From RGIG7213 sp045124505 (GTDB lineage: Bacteria; Bacillota; Clostridia; Oscillospirales; CAG-272), in the NCBI GenBank assembly GCA_045124505.1, contig JBGVLZ010000056.1:1-56363 (forward strand): DNA of 56,363 nucleotides. Direction: 5' to 3'. This document shows, piece after piece, positions 8,088 to 15,071 of the stretch. The notes under the pieces are model-generated. The model made no database searches. It was not told the origin of the DNA and was given only the letters and a program-made list of their open reading frames with translations. Made by a program: the position numbers and the translations under genes. Every line of letters begins with the position of its first letter. Position 1 is the stretch's first letter.

Positions 8088-9089
8088 TTACTCCATTATT
8101 TCTCTTATTTTGCGTACCTTATCCGCAACGTCGGCAAACTGTTCGGGCGTCAGTGATTGCGCTCCGTCGCACCAAGCATGTAAAGGATCGTTGTGTACCT
8201 CGATCATAATGCCGTCGGCACCTGCCGCAGCGGCTGCAAGAGCCATGGGCTTTACAAGCTTTGATATACCCGTTGCGTGGCTTGGATCGACTACAACAGG
8301 AAGATGTGAAAGCTCCTTCAGCATGGGAACTGCCGCTAAATCAAGTGTGTTTCTTGTGTATGTTTCGTAAGTTCTTATGCCTCTTTCGCAGAGTATTATG
8401 TTGCAGTTTCCTGCGGACATGATGTATTCAGCACTCATAAGAAGCTCTTTCATGGTGTTCGCAAGTCCTCGCTTTAAAAGGATGGTTTTATTAGTTTTGC
8501 CAAGCTCCTTTAAAAGCTCAAAGTTCTGCATGTTTCTTGCCCCAACCTGAATTACGTCAACTTCTTCGAAAAGGGGCAGATGATTGCTGTTCATGATCTC
8601 GGTAACGATCGGCATTCCCGTGGCCTTTTTTGCTTCAATAAGAAGTTCAATACCTGTTGATTTTAAACCCTGAAAGTCATACGGAGAGGTTCTCGGCTTG
8701 AACGCACCGCCGCGCAAAAGCCCTGCACCAGCACTTTTGACACTTTCGGCAACGGAAATTATCTGATCACGTGATTCTACAGAGCAGGGACCTGCTATCA
8801 TTGCAAAGTTTCCGCCGCCGATCTTTATGCCGCCTATATCTATAACTGTGTCATCAGGATGAAATTTTTTGCTGCACTGTTTAAACGGCTCACTTACCTT
8901 TTTGACACTTTCGACGATATCAAGACTTCCGATAAGATCCATATCGATGTTAGATGTATCACCTATAAGTCCTATGACGGTATAGTTATGTCCTTCGGAA
9001 ATATGAACGTCAATATTTTGTACCTTGAGCCAATCCACAAGTGTTTTCATTTGTTCATGCGTAGTGCCTTTTTTCAGAACCGCAATCAT
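8088..9089 (-). CDS. aroF: 3-deoxy-7-phosphoheptulonate (DAHP) synthase
   Basis: DAHP synthase condenses phosphoenolpyruvate with erythrose 4-phosphate, the entry step of the shikimate pathway. The 333-residue protein is of the TIGR01361 type: an N-terminal ferredoxin-like regulatory domain (about 1-70) followed by the TIM barrel with AGPCSVES, LLRGGAFKPRTSPYDFQG, QVGARNMQNF, LLKRG and the end motifs PVVVDPSHATG and GADGIMIEVH. The N-terminal domain is the usual place for allosteric control by aromatic products. The ribosome site GAAGGAG precedes the ATG. It is the first structural gene after a Phe/Tyr-rich leader peptide and attenuator, and pheA follows after 4 bases. Confidence 0.96.
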   Translation of the reverse strand: MIAVLKKGTTHEQMKTLVDWLKVQNIDVHISEGHNYTVIGLIGDTSNIDMDLIGSLDIVESVKKVSEPFKQCSKKFHPDDTVIDIGGIKIGGGNFAMIAGPCSVESRDQIISVAESVKSAGAGLLRGGAFKPRTSPYDFQGLKSTGIELLIEAKKATGMPIVTEIMNSNHLPLFEEVDVIQVGARNMQNFELLKELGKTNKTILLKRGLANTMKELLMSAEYIMSAGNCNIILCERGIRTYETYTRNTLDLAAVPMLKELSHLPVVVDPSHATGISKLVKPMALAAAAAGADGIMIEVHNDPLHAWCDGAQSLTPEQFADVADKVRKIREIME

Positions 9090-9118
9090 TTTATTAAATC
9101 TCCTTCAGAAAATTACAT

Positions 9119-9147
9119 AAAAAGCGGCACGAATTCCTCGTGCCGCT
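9119..9147 (-). terminator. attenuator terminator in front of aroF
   Basis: Read leftward: a perfect 10-bp GC-rich stem (AGCGGCACGA, 9147-9138; TCGTGCCGCT, 9132-9123), a 5-base loop and a U5 tract (9123-9119), 30 bases before the aroF start and after the leader peptide. A strong terminator upstream of its own operon is only useful if it is conditional. Confidence 0.88.
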
Positions 9148-9196
9148 AAATTTCAAAATTTTACACACAGGGCGGAAAATTCAGCAACACAAAGAA
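9134..9196 (-). promoter_or_regulatory. antiterminator helix that excludes the attenuator
   Basis: Read leftward, TTCTTTGTGTTGCT (9196-9183) can pair with AGCGGCACGAGGAA (9147-9134) over 14 consecutive positions, four of them G-U. The second strand contains the whole 5' arm of the terminator stem, so the two helices cannot coexist. The first strand starts in codon 23 of the leader peptide and ends on its stop codon: a ribosome that reaches the stop covers it, whereas one stalled at the aromatic codons leaves it free. Confidence 0.8.
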
Positions 9197-9264
9197 CTAT
9201 TACCGTTAAAGCAAAAGCCAAAGTAATAGTAAAAATATGCAGCTGTAAAGCAAAATCTTTTCAT
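9181..9264 (-). CDS. Phe/Tyr leader peptide of the aroF-pheA operon
   Basis: A 27-codon reading frame (ATG at 9264, TGA at 9183-9181) whose middle reads AAYFYYYFGFCF; in total 6 Phe and 4 Tyr codons among 27, ten of them between codons 4 and 19. This is the hallmark of an attenuation leader such as E. coli pheL. It ends 34 bases before the terminator stem, and its last codons form one strand of the antiterminator. The ribosome site is weak (CGGGT nine bases before the ATG). When Phe-tRNA or Tyr-tRNA is short, the ribosome should stall and the operon is read; otherwise transcription stops at 9119. Expression has not been shown, but the gene order, codon content and RNA pairing agree. Confidence 0.85.
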   Translation of the reverse strand: MKRFCFTAAYFYYYFGFCFNGNSSLCC

Positions 9265-9296
9265 TGTTTCGTACCCGTTTGTTTAAGTTACTAGCA

Positions 9297-9325
9297 ATGA
9301 TATCATAACTTTTAACGGATAATAA
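9297..9325 (-). promoter_or_regulatory. candidate promoter for the leader-aroF-pheA transcript
   Basis: Minus strand TTATTA (9325-9320), 17 bases, TATCAT (9302-9297), giving a start about 25 bases before the leader ATG. The -35 box is poor. The -10 box lies in a 10-bp palindrome ATGATATCAT (9297-9306). From here to 9417 the sequence is AT-rich with no other structure seen. Confidence 0.35.
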
Positions 9326-9417
9326 GAATTTTTTTTGTTGTTTTAGTAAACTTTGAATATTTTTTCTCTCTCAATCGTGATATTTTGCTTTTTTTGAATT
9401 TATTTTCCTAAAAAGTA

Positions 9418-9446
9418 TTGACAAAACAAAAGTTTTGTGGTAATAT
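9418..9446 (+). promoter_or_regulatory. promoter of tRNA-Lys
   Basis: TTGACA (9418-9423), 17-base spacer, TAATAT (9441-9446), with the mature tRNA beginning 24 bases later. The spacer contains the inverted repeat ACAAAA...TTTTGT. Confidence 0.8.
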
Positions 9447-9469
9447 AAACAGCGTTGTGAAAACAACTC

Positions 9470-9545
9470 GATCCATTAGCTCAGAAGGTAGAGCACTTGA
9501 CTTTTAATCAAGGTGTCCGGAGTTCGACTCTCCGATGGATCACCA
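9470..9545 (+). tRNA. tRNA-Lys (anticodon TTT)
   Basis: Cloverleaf: acceptor GATCCAT (9470-9476) pairs with ATGGATC (9535-9541); D arm GCTC/GAGC; anticodon stem CTTGA/TCAAG with loop CTTTTAA, anticodon TTT; T arm CCGGAGTTCGACTCTCCG region; discriminator A and encoded CCA (9543-9545). Total 76 nt with its own promoter and terminator. Confidence 0.97.
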
Positions 9546-9579
9546 AAAATAACGGCTTCGAAACGAAGCCGTTATTTTT
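9545..9579 (+). terminator. terminator after tRNA-Lys
   Basis: A perfect 16-bp stem, 9545-9560 with 9564-9579 (core AACGGCTTCG/CGAAGCCGTT), a 3-base AAA loop and Ts at the end. It begins on the last base of the CCA end. Confidence 0.9.
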
Positions 9580-9581
9580 AT

Positions 9582-9678
9582 CCAAGCCGCAGGCTTGGCA
9601 TGGAATCAATGCGCTTGCGCATTGTATGGAATCGCCAAGGGCGTATGGCATCACCGAAGGTGTATTTTCTGCGGCTTG
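9582..9678. repeat. array of small hairpins separated by TATGGAAT-type spacers
   Basis: Four short palindromes occur at regular spacing: CCAAGCC-GCA-GGCTTGG (9582-9598), CAATGCGC-TT-GCGCATTG (9607-9624), CGCC-AAG-GGCG (9633-9643) and CACC-GAA-GGTG (9652-9662). They are separated by the related octamers CATGGAAT (9599-9606), TATGGAAT (9625-9632) and TATGGCAT (9644-9651). The whole is closed by CAAGCCGC (9583-9590) against GCGGCTTG (9671-9678). No protein is encoded. It looks like modular repeat DNA built by adding palindromic units. Confidence 0.7.
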
Positions 9679-9692
9679 ATTATATACAGCTC

Positions 9693-9870
9693 GGGGTTGG
9701 CTCATTTAAGTAAAATATATATTACATTTGTAGAGGCGACCATTGGTCGTCCGCTTCAAAATGTATAAATATACTAAAAGCGGGAGTGTGCACTCACCCA
9801 CAGAATAAATATTAAAAAAGTACACGGGGCGACTTATTTTGGAAGTTATTTCCATAAATAAGCCACCCCC
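9693..9870 (+). repeat. inverted-repeat intergenic element, copy 1
   Basis: About 178 bp starting GGGGTTGGCTCATTTAAG and ending CCATAAATAAGCCACCCCC, so the ends are inverted repeats of each other with mismatches. Inside lie the conserved hairpin GCGACCATTGGTCGT, the block TATAAATATACTAAAAGCGGGAG, a GTGTGCACTC hairpin and the block GGGGCGACTTATTTT. The same element recurs at 41474, 50069 and 56173 in the same orientation. It carries no gene, which suggests a non-autonomous MITE-like element. This copy shares a 5' subtype (AAGTAAAATATATATTAC) with the copy at 56173. Confidence 0.8.
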
Positions 9871-9894
9871 TTTATTTTTTATATGTAATTATCA

Positions 9895-9923
9895 TTGACA
9901 AACCCAAAGTTTTATAATAAAAT
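9895..9923 (+). promoter_or_regulatory. promoter of the serine hydrolase gene
   Basis: TTGACA (9895-9900), 17-base spacer, TAAAAT (9918-9923). It starts 25 bases after the end of repeat copy 1. The ribosome site AAGGAGG (9939-9945) follows. Confidence 0.75.
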
Positions 9924-9951
9924 AGAACTGTAAACTCGAAGGAGGATAAAT

Positions 9952-11070
9952 ATGAAGCTTATAAATGAAATAAAATTAAAAGAAAATATTGAAAAGAGAA
10001 TAAATTCCGATATTGAAAAAAATCTTGTCGGCGGTGCTTGCGTTTTAGTAAAGCAAAACGGACACACGGTTTATGAAAATGCTTTCGGTGTTAAGGATCA
10101 CAACACGAATGAGCCCTTGAAAAAAGATGCCGTTTTCCGTCTTGCATCGATGACAAAGCCCGTGACGGCTGTGGCGATTCTTATACAGGTGTCACGCGGA
10201 CTGCTCGGACTGTATGATCCCATTGAAAAGTATTTGCCATCTTATGCCGAAATGGATATAGGTAAAATTGACGGAAACGGTGAAATTGTAAGGGTAGGAA
10301 AGGCTGAAAATAAGCTCAGGGTAATACATTTTCTCACACATTCAAGCGGTGTCGGTACGCACGATGTCGGTGACAAATTTATATCAACAATGCCAAAAGA
10401 AAAGTTTGCAACATTAAAGGATGTTGTTGACTATCATGCAGACTGTCCGCTTGCGTTCGAGCCGAATTCAGCACAGTATTACAGTCCGCTTGTCGGTTTT
10501 GACGTACTTGCAAGAATTGTTGAGATAACATCCGGTATGTCATTTGATAAGTTTTTGGAAAAGGAAATTTTCACCCCTCTTTGTATGAACGAAACGACAT
10601 ATACACCCTCTGATGAACTTGTGGAAAGAATGGTGTCGATACATGACATAATTGACGGAAAAAGTGTTTCGGTAGACAGAAAGGCTGGATACAGAAAGTT
10701 TCATTTCAGCGGCGGTGCAGGGCTTGTTTCAACGATTTACGACTATTCAAAATTTGCTGAAATGCTGTTAAACGGCGGACTTTTGCCCGATGAGCTTATG
10801 TTTGCGATGACACGTCCGCAGCTTCCGTATCATATTATGCCGGGCAGTCAGATCTGGGGACTCGGTATGAGAGTGATCACAGACGATGATTATAAGCTTC
10901 TTCCCAAAAACTCATTCGGTTGGAGCGGTGCGCACGGCACACACTTCTGGGTAGATCCCGATAATAAAATAACGGCTGTATACATGAAAAATTCAAGACA
11001 TGACGGCGGTGCGGGCGCTACTACCGCAAATAATTTTGAAGAAGACGTTACCTCATCTCTTTGTGATTAA
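9952..11070 (+). CDS. beta-lactamase-fold serine hydrolase (class C/EstB-like)
   Basis: A 372-residue protein of the beta-lactamase/transpeptidase-like superfamily (PF00144). The nucleophile motif SMTK is at residues 66-69 (SxxK), the second motif is YYS at 176-178, and FSGGAGLVST follows near residue 245. Members are esterases, D-aminopeptidases or carboxypeptidase-like enzymes rather than true beta-lactamases, and the sequence does not decide which. No signal peptide is seen, so it appears cytoplasmic. It has a consensus promoter and a strong AAGGAGG site, is monocistronic, and converges on the alpha/beta hydrolase gene across a shared terminator. Confidence 0.85.
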   Translation: MKLINEIKLKENIEKRINSDIEKNLVGGACVLVKQNGHTVYENAFGVKDHNTNEPLKKDAVFRLASMTKPVTAVAILIQVSRGLLGLYDPIEKYLPSYAEMDIGKIDGNGEIVRVGKAENKLRVIHFLTHSSGVGTHDVGDKFISTMPKEKFATLKDVVDYHADCPLAFEPNSAQYYSPLVGFDVLARIVEITSGMSFDKFLEKEIFTPLCMNETTYTPSDELVERMVSIHDIIDGKSVSVDRKAGYRKFHFSGGAGLVSTIYDYSKFAEMLLNGGLLPDELMFAMTRPQLPYHIMPGSQIWGLGMRVITDDDYKLLPKNSFGWSGAHGTHFWVDPDNKITAVYMKNSRHDGGAGATTANNFEEDVTSSLCD

Positions 11071-11084
11071 GTAAATGAATAAGA

Positions 11085-11131
11085 AAAACGCTGTAAGCGT
11101 TATCCTGTGCGGATAAAACTTACAGCGTTTT
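11085..11131. terminator. bidirectional terminator
   Basis: AAAACGCTGTAAG (11085-11097) pairs perfectly with CTTACAGCGTTTT (11119-11131); an inner hairpin TTATCC/GGATAA (11100-11115) fills the loop. A and T runs flank it on both sides. Confidence 0.85.
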
Positions 11132-11132
11132 A

Positions 11133-12233
11133 TTATTTCCCAAATTCGGAAAGCATATTTTTAAGTGTATTGCAAAATTTTTCGGGATCATCGTATTGCG
11201 GAGAATGACCGCACCCGTCTATAATTGCAAAGTCTTTTTCAGGTGCTGATATATAATTATAATAGTCTTCTGAATATTTAACCGGTGTCACCCAATCATC
11301 TGAGCCTGAAATAAATCCGACAGGGACCGTATATTCTGACCCATAATCCCGCAGATCGCATTTTTGTATAATATCGAATAATTTTTGATTAAGCCCTATG
11401 ACATCTTCAAGAGGACCCAGCTGTTTGAAAAACCAGCGAATGTCATCAATTCCCATATACGGTGATGCGATACCTGTCCATAAAGTGTCAGCTTCTTTCG
11501 GTGCATGGTGATATTTGATGGTGTGTGAACGAAGAGCCATCATGTTTACAAGAGATCTATTTTCACAATATTGTTTATATGCATTCTCCATATCGGATGT
11601 GTCATCGCCATTCGCCTTTGCTTTTTCCAATGCATCGTTGTAACTGTAAATTTCGCTTTCTATGTCCATAAACTGTCCGACACCGATATATGCTGAAACC
11701 TTATCCGGATGGTCGATGGTATATTTACTTCCGAGAATGGTACCGTATGAATGTCCTACAATTATTACCTTTTCCTTGTTAAACCGTTTTGTGGCATAAT
11801 CAACAAGTTCATCAAGGTCTTCCTGTGCCTGTTCAAATGATACGGTTTCATTGTTTGGATCAACATCTGCGTTTTTGAAGTATGTGCGTCCGCATCCGCG
11901 CTGATCCCAATTTACCACCGTGTAGTCAGCTGTAAGATATTTTTGAAATATATAGTTTGCAAATGCATCGGGAGCGGCAGGACCGCCGTGAAGCCAGATT
12001 ATAACAGGATTTTCAACATTTTCTCCGCGTATCAGTAAGTATTGTTCCTGATCTCCAAGGGTAACATATATCCCCTCGTCAACACCGTTTTCAGTATCAA
12101 TGTTGCAGGAAAAATATGTAATAAGACGCGAGATACCAATGATCATCGTAATGATGATGATCAACATAAGCAAGGCGCTGAAAAGCCTTTTCAACAGCTT
12201 TTTAGGATTAATTTTTCTTTTAACGGTTTTCAT
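11133..12233 (-). CDS. membrane-anchored alpha/beta hydrolase (proline iminopeptidase-like)
   Basis: A 366-residue protein with a basic N-terminus and one strong membrane segment (about residues 17-38), then an alpha/beta hydrolase fold. Visible motifs are the oxyanion loop HGGP (82-85), NWDQRGCGRT as in proline iminopeptidases, the nucleophile elbow GHSYG with S162, an acidic residue in FISGSDDWVTP and the histidine in GCGHSPQY. The catalytic domain is expected outside the membrane. Substrate unknown; aminopeptidase or esterase activity would fit. It begins 8 bases after the stop of the upstream lipoprotein gene, so the two are cotranscribed. Confidence 0.85.
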   Translation of the reverse strand: MKTVKRKINPKKLLKRLFSALLMLIIIITMIIGISRLITYFSCNIDTENGVDEGIYVTLGDQEQYLLIRGENVENPVIIWLHGGPAAPDAFANYIFQKYLTADYTVVNWDQRGCGRTYFKNADVDPNNETVSFEQAQEDLDELVDYATKRFNKEKVIIVGHSYGTILGSKYTIDHPDKVSAYIGVGQFMDIESEIYSYNDALEKAKANGDDTSDMENAYKQYCENRSLVNMMALRSHTIKYHHAPKEADTLWTGIASPYMGIDDIRWFFKQLGPLEDVIGLNQKLFDIIQKCDLRDYGSEYTVPVGFISGSDDWVTPVKYSEDYYNYISAPEKDFAIIDGCGHSPQYDDPEKFCNTLKNMLSEFGK

Positions 12234-12241
12234 TTATTTAT

Positions 12242-13084
12242 TTAAAATTCTTCCCATGTCAGTTCATTTTGGGAGAATAATTTTTTGAGCTGTTCTGATG
12301 TTATGTTGTCAATAGGATTCAAGGGGTTTACTATTATCGCAATTCCGTCAGCGGAATAAAGCTTACTTGTAAGGGAAGAGGATGAAACCTCGGATGATAC
12401 AAATGCAATACCGCCGTTTTGAGTTGCCGAGCTGATACAGTCTTCTGTGTGTGCTGTCTGAAGCTCGATTTTGAGGTCTTTATTTACAAGATTCATATAT
12501 GCTCTTGCCAATTTGTCAGCGATAGGATATGAAGAATATGAGCAGTAAAGCGTGAGCGTGCCCTTGGGTGCTGAGCTTATATAGAACGTGCCGTCGGAAA
12601 ATGTCACATATCCGTTTTTGCTTATTATATGCTGACCGTCTTTGGAGAAAATATATCTTACAAAGTCAAGTCCTCCGTCGCTTATCTTACCTTCGTCATA
12701 TGCAAGGCTGAGGGGATGGTAAAGCTCGTATTTATCGCTCTTTATATTTTCGTAATTCGGTGCAAAACCGTTTATTTTCAGCGCCTTTACCTCATCTGTA
12801 AGCTGTGAAGATGAAATGTAGCCAATAGCTGAAATATCAGATATGATAGCGTTTTTCATATCATTCTGAGAAGTGACTGATGTTGCATTTCCGAAGCTTA
12901 CAACCTGTTCACCGTTTTTATTCAAAGATATAAAATCTCCTGCGGAAAGAAATGACGTGTAAATGCCCGATGATTCTTCATAAGAAAAACGGTGCACGGA
13001 GCTTTCCTTATCGAATTTTTTACCGCATGACGGTAAGAGAAAAATGCACAGTATAAGCTGTATTGAAATTAATTTTTTAAACAT
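12242..13084 (-). CDS. lipoprotein with a permuted PstS-like substrate-binding fold
   Basis: A 280-residue secreted lipoprotein: hydrophobic signal ending in the lipobox LLPSC (about residues 16-20). The order of the PstS lobes is unusual. Residues about 33-170 match the second half of a phosphate-binding protein (EESSGIYTSF, AIGYIS, VKALKINGFAPNYENIKS, FVRYIFSKDGQHIISKNGY). Residues about 175-280 match the first half (GTLTLYCSYSSYPIADKLARAY..., then SADGIAIIVNPLNPIDNIT and QNELTWEEF), and the protein ends there. It probably derives from a tandem two-domain ancestor cut at both ends. No ABC permease or ATPase genes are adjacent. Ligand unknown. Confidence 0.75.
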   Translation of the reverse strand: MFKKLISIQLILCIFLLPSCGKKFDKESSVHRFSYEESSGIYTSFLSAGDFISLNKNGEQVVSFGNATSVTSQNDMKNAIISDISAIGYISSSQLTDEVKALKINGFAPNYENIKSDKYELYHPLSLAYDEGKISDGGLDFVRYIFSKDGQHIISKNGYVTFSDGTFYISSAPKGTLTLYCSYSSYPIADKLARAYMNLVNKDLKIELQTAHTEDCISSATQNGGIAFVSSEVSSSSLTSKLYSADGIAIIVNPLNPIDNITSEQLKKLFSQNELTWEEF

Positions 13085-13185
13085 AATTCACCTTTTGGAA
13101 TTTAGTAATTGTGTGATCAAAACACACATCAAACAATGCATTTTATCATATAAATGATGAACAAGTCAAGAATTTTAAAAGGATG

Positions 13186-13194
13186 CATATAATA
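13186..13194 (+). promoter_or_regulatory. possible sporulation-type -10 element before the sleC locus
   Basis: CATATAATA fits the mother-cell sigma factor pattern CATANNNTA; no good -35 box for the housekeeping sigma factor lies 16-18 bases upstream. Weak evidence, consistent with the spore function of the genes downstream. Confidence 0.25.
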
Positions 13195-13221
13195 AAATGA
13201 AAAACTTTCAAAGGAGGAAAT

Positions 13222-13647
13222 ATGACAAACAATACAAATTTCGGATATCTTGGCGTAACTGTGACAACAGCAATTGATGCAATTCCCGTTGAAGGTGCGA
13301 CAGTTACCGTATCACGGTTCGAAAACGGCACAGATGTACCTATCAAGATACTCTCAACAAATTCTGACGGAAAAACGGATATTATTATCCTTCCGACACC
13401 GCCTCGTGAAAATTCCTTGACGCCGACCCCAACAGGTCCTTCGTATTCAGTTTACAATGTGCGTGTTGACAAGGAAGGATTTTATACCCAAAACAGCCTA
13501 AATGTGCCGATATTTACCGGTATAACATCCATTCAGCCGATGAGACTTATACCTCTTGTATACGGGCAGTTTGAAAACGGACTGACTGAAAGAATACCTT
13601 ATTCGGAGCTTACAAACGAAAACCAGACGGGCGAAAATTTGCAGTAA
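13222..13647 (+). CDS. SleC N-terminal (pre/pro) domain encoded as a separate protein
   Basis: A 141-residue protein with an Ig-like/carboxypeptidase-regulatory-like start: GYLGVTVTTAIDAIPVEGATVTVS, then GKTDIIILPTPP and YSVYNVRVDKEGFYTQ. This matches the organisation of the N-terminal pre/pro region of clostridial SleC, the cortex-lytic enzyme of spores (a domain also opening with 'GFLTVSIIDA...IQ.A.V.I'). In SleC that part is fused to the catalytic domain; here it ends in its own stop and the catalytic part starts 12 bases later as a separate gene. A perfect AAAGGAGG precedes the ATG. It may act as a chaperone or inhibitor of its partner; that is inference. Confidence 0.65.
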   Translation: MTNNTNFGYLGVTVTTAIDAIPVEGATVTVSRFENGTDVPIKILSTNSDGKTDIIILPTPPRENSLTPTPTGPSYSVYNVRVDKEGFYTQNSLNVPIFTGITSIQPMRLIPLVYGQFENGLTERIPYSELTNENQTGENLQ

Positions 13648-13659
13648 GGAGAGTGAAAA

Positions 13660-15060
13660 ATGGCAAATTTACCTTTTATTCCGGAATTTATAACTGTTCA
13701 TTTGGGGCGTCCCGATGAATACGCCGAGAATGTGACAGTATCATTTCCCGAATATATTAAAAATGTTGCATCGAGTGAGCTTTACCCCACGTGGCCCGAA
13801 TCGGCTTTGAGAGCCAATATTTTAGCGCAGATATCGTATGCTTTAAACCGTGTGTATACGGAATATTACAGAGCAAGCGGGTACGATTTCGATATAACAT
13901 CTTCAACCTCTGTTGACCAAAGCTTTGTAAGGGGAAGGGATATATTTGAAAATGTCAGCGAAATAGTTGATGATATATTCAACAATTATATAGTAAGACG
14001 GGGAAACGTAGAGCCTCTGTTCGCAGCATACTGTAACGGTACTACAACAACGTGCGAGGGGCTTTCGCAGTGGGGAAGCGTTGACAGGGCAAACGAAGGA
14101 CTTGTTCCTTATGAGATACTGCAATATTATTATGGCGAAAACATTGACCTGGTTCAGAATGCTCCCATTGATAATATAGAGCCGTCAAATCCGCTTAATC
14201 CTCTGAAACTCGGAAGCATCGGCGAGGATGTAAGACAGGTACAGCTGAAGCTGAACAGGATCAGTAAAAACTATCCGTCTATACCGAAAATAGTTCCTGT
14301 TTCGGGCTTTTTCACGGAATCAACCGAAAATGCCGTAAAAGCATTTCAGAGAATATTCAATCTGACTGTTGACGGCATTGTCGGTAAAGCAACATGGTAC
14401 AAAATACAGTTTCTCTACAACGGTGTAAAAAGGCTTAATGATCTTGCGGGCGAGGGACTTGTTTATGAAGAAGTAAAAAAACAGTTTCCGGATACGCTCA
14501 GCCTTGGGGCAGAGGGGGACTATGTTGCAATACTTCAATACTATCTGCGTGTTATAGGCGACTATTACAATTCAGTTCCGATAATAGAGGTCACGAGGGT
14601 TTATGATGAGGCAACAAAAAATGCCGTATCGGAGTTTCAGTATATTTTCGGACTTGACCCCGACGGAATAACGGGAGAGCTTACGTGGGCGGCAATATTT
14701 GATGCATATTACGGTATTATTCAAAGCTTACCGGCGGATATAATTTCATCGGCGACAGCACCGTTCAGCGGAAATTATCTTGCACTCGGCTCAAGCGGTG
14801 AGGAGGTGTCCCGTGTGCAGGAATATCTGAATGTTGTGGCAACGGTATATCCGTCCATCGTTCCGCCGCCTCAAACAGGTGTGTATGCATCACAGACAGA
14901 GGAGGCAGTAAGAGAATTTCAAAGGCTTTTTGACCTTACCGTGACCGGAATAATAGACCCGATAACATGGGATGAGCTGACGGAACAGTATGTTCTTATA
15001 AGCGAAGGAAATTTAAGAAGCGAGGGACAGTTTGCAAATGAAGCATCAACTGATACATAG
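13660..15060 (+). CDS. sleC: SleC-like spore cortex-lytic enzyme with three peptidoglycan-binding domains
   Basis: A 466-residue protein. Residues about 1-165 match the SpoIID/LytB lytic-transglycosylase domain of SleC (IPEFITVHLG, EYIKNVASSELYPTWPESALRANI, FAAYCNG, GLSQWGS, ILQYYYGE); the Glu of ASSEL aligns with the catalytic Glu of SpoIID-type enzymes. Three PG_binding_1 repeats follow, opening with LKLGSIGEDVRQVQ (about 186), LSLGAEGDYVAILQ (about 281) and LALGSSGEEVSRVQ (about 373), where I expect fewer in known SleC proteins. The role is cleavage of spore cortex at germination. It lacks the N-terminal domain, which the preceding gene supplies. GGAGAG precedes the ATG. Confidence 0.82.
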   Translation: MANLPFIPEFITVHLGRPDEYAENVTVSFPEYIKNVASSELYPTWPESALRANILAQISYALNRVYTEYYRASGYDFDITSSTSVDQSFVRGRDIFENVSEIVDDIFNNYIVRRGNVEPLFAAYCNGTTTTCEGLSQWGSVDRANEGLVPYEILQYYYGENIDLVQNAPIDNIEPSNPLNPLKLGSIGEDVRQVQLKLNRISKNYPSIPKIVPVSGFFTESTENAVKAFQRIFNLTVDGIVGKATWYKIQFLYNGVKRLNDLAGEGLVYEEVKKQFPDTLSLGAEGDYVAILQYYLRVIGDYYNSVPIIEVTRVYDEATKNAVSEFQYIFGLDPDGITGELTWAAIFDAYYGIIQSLPADIISSATAPFSGNYLALGSSGEEVSRVQEYLNVVATVYPSIVPPPQTGVYASQTEEAVREFQRLFDLTVTGIIDPITWDELTEQYVLISEGNLRSEGQFANEASTDT

Positions 15061-15071
15061 GAGGGCACAGT

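Noticed and set aside
9090..9417. T-box riboswitch upstream of aroF
   Set aside because: No T-box consensus (GGGTGGNACCGCG-like) or specifier loop is visible; the Phe/Tyr leader peptide and alternative helices explain the terminator better.
9582..9678. CRISPR array
   Set aside because: The repeated octamers are too short, and the 'spacers' are themselves palindromes; no cas genes are present.
9497..9713. Short open frames over tRNA-Lys and the hairpin array, on both strands
   Set aside because: They read through the tRNA, terminator and palindromes and have no ribosome site or protein-like composition.
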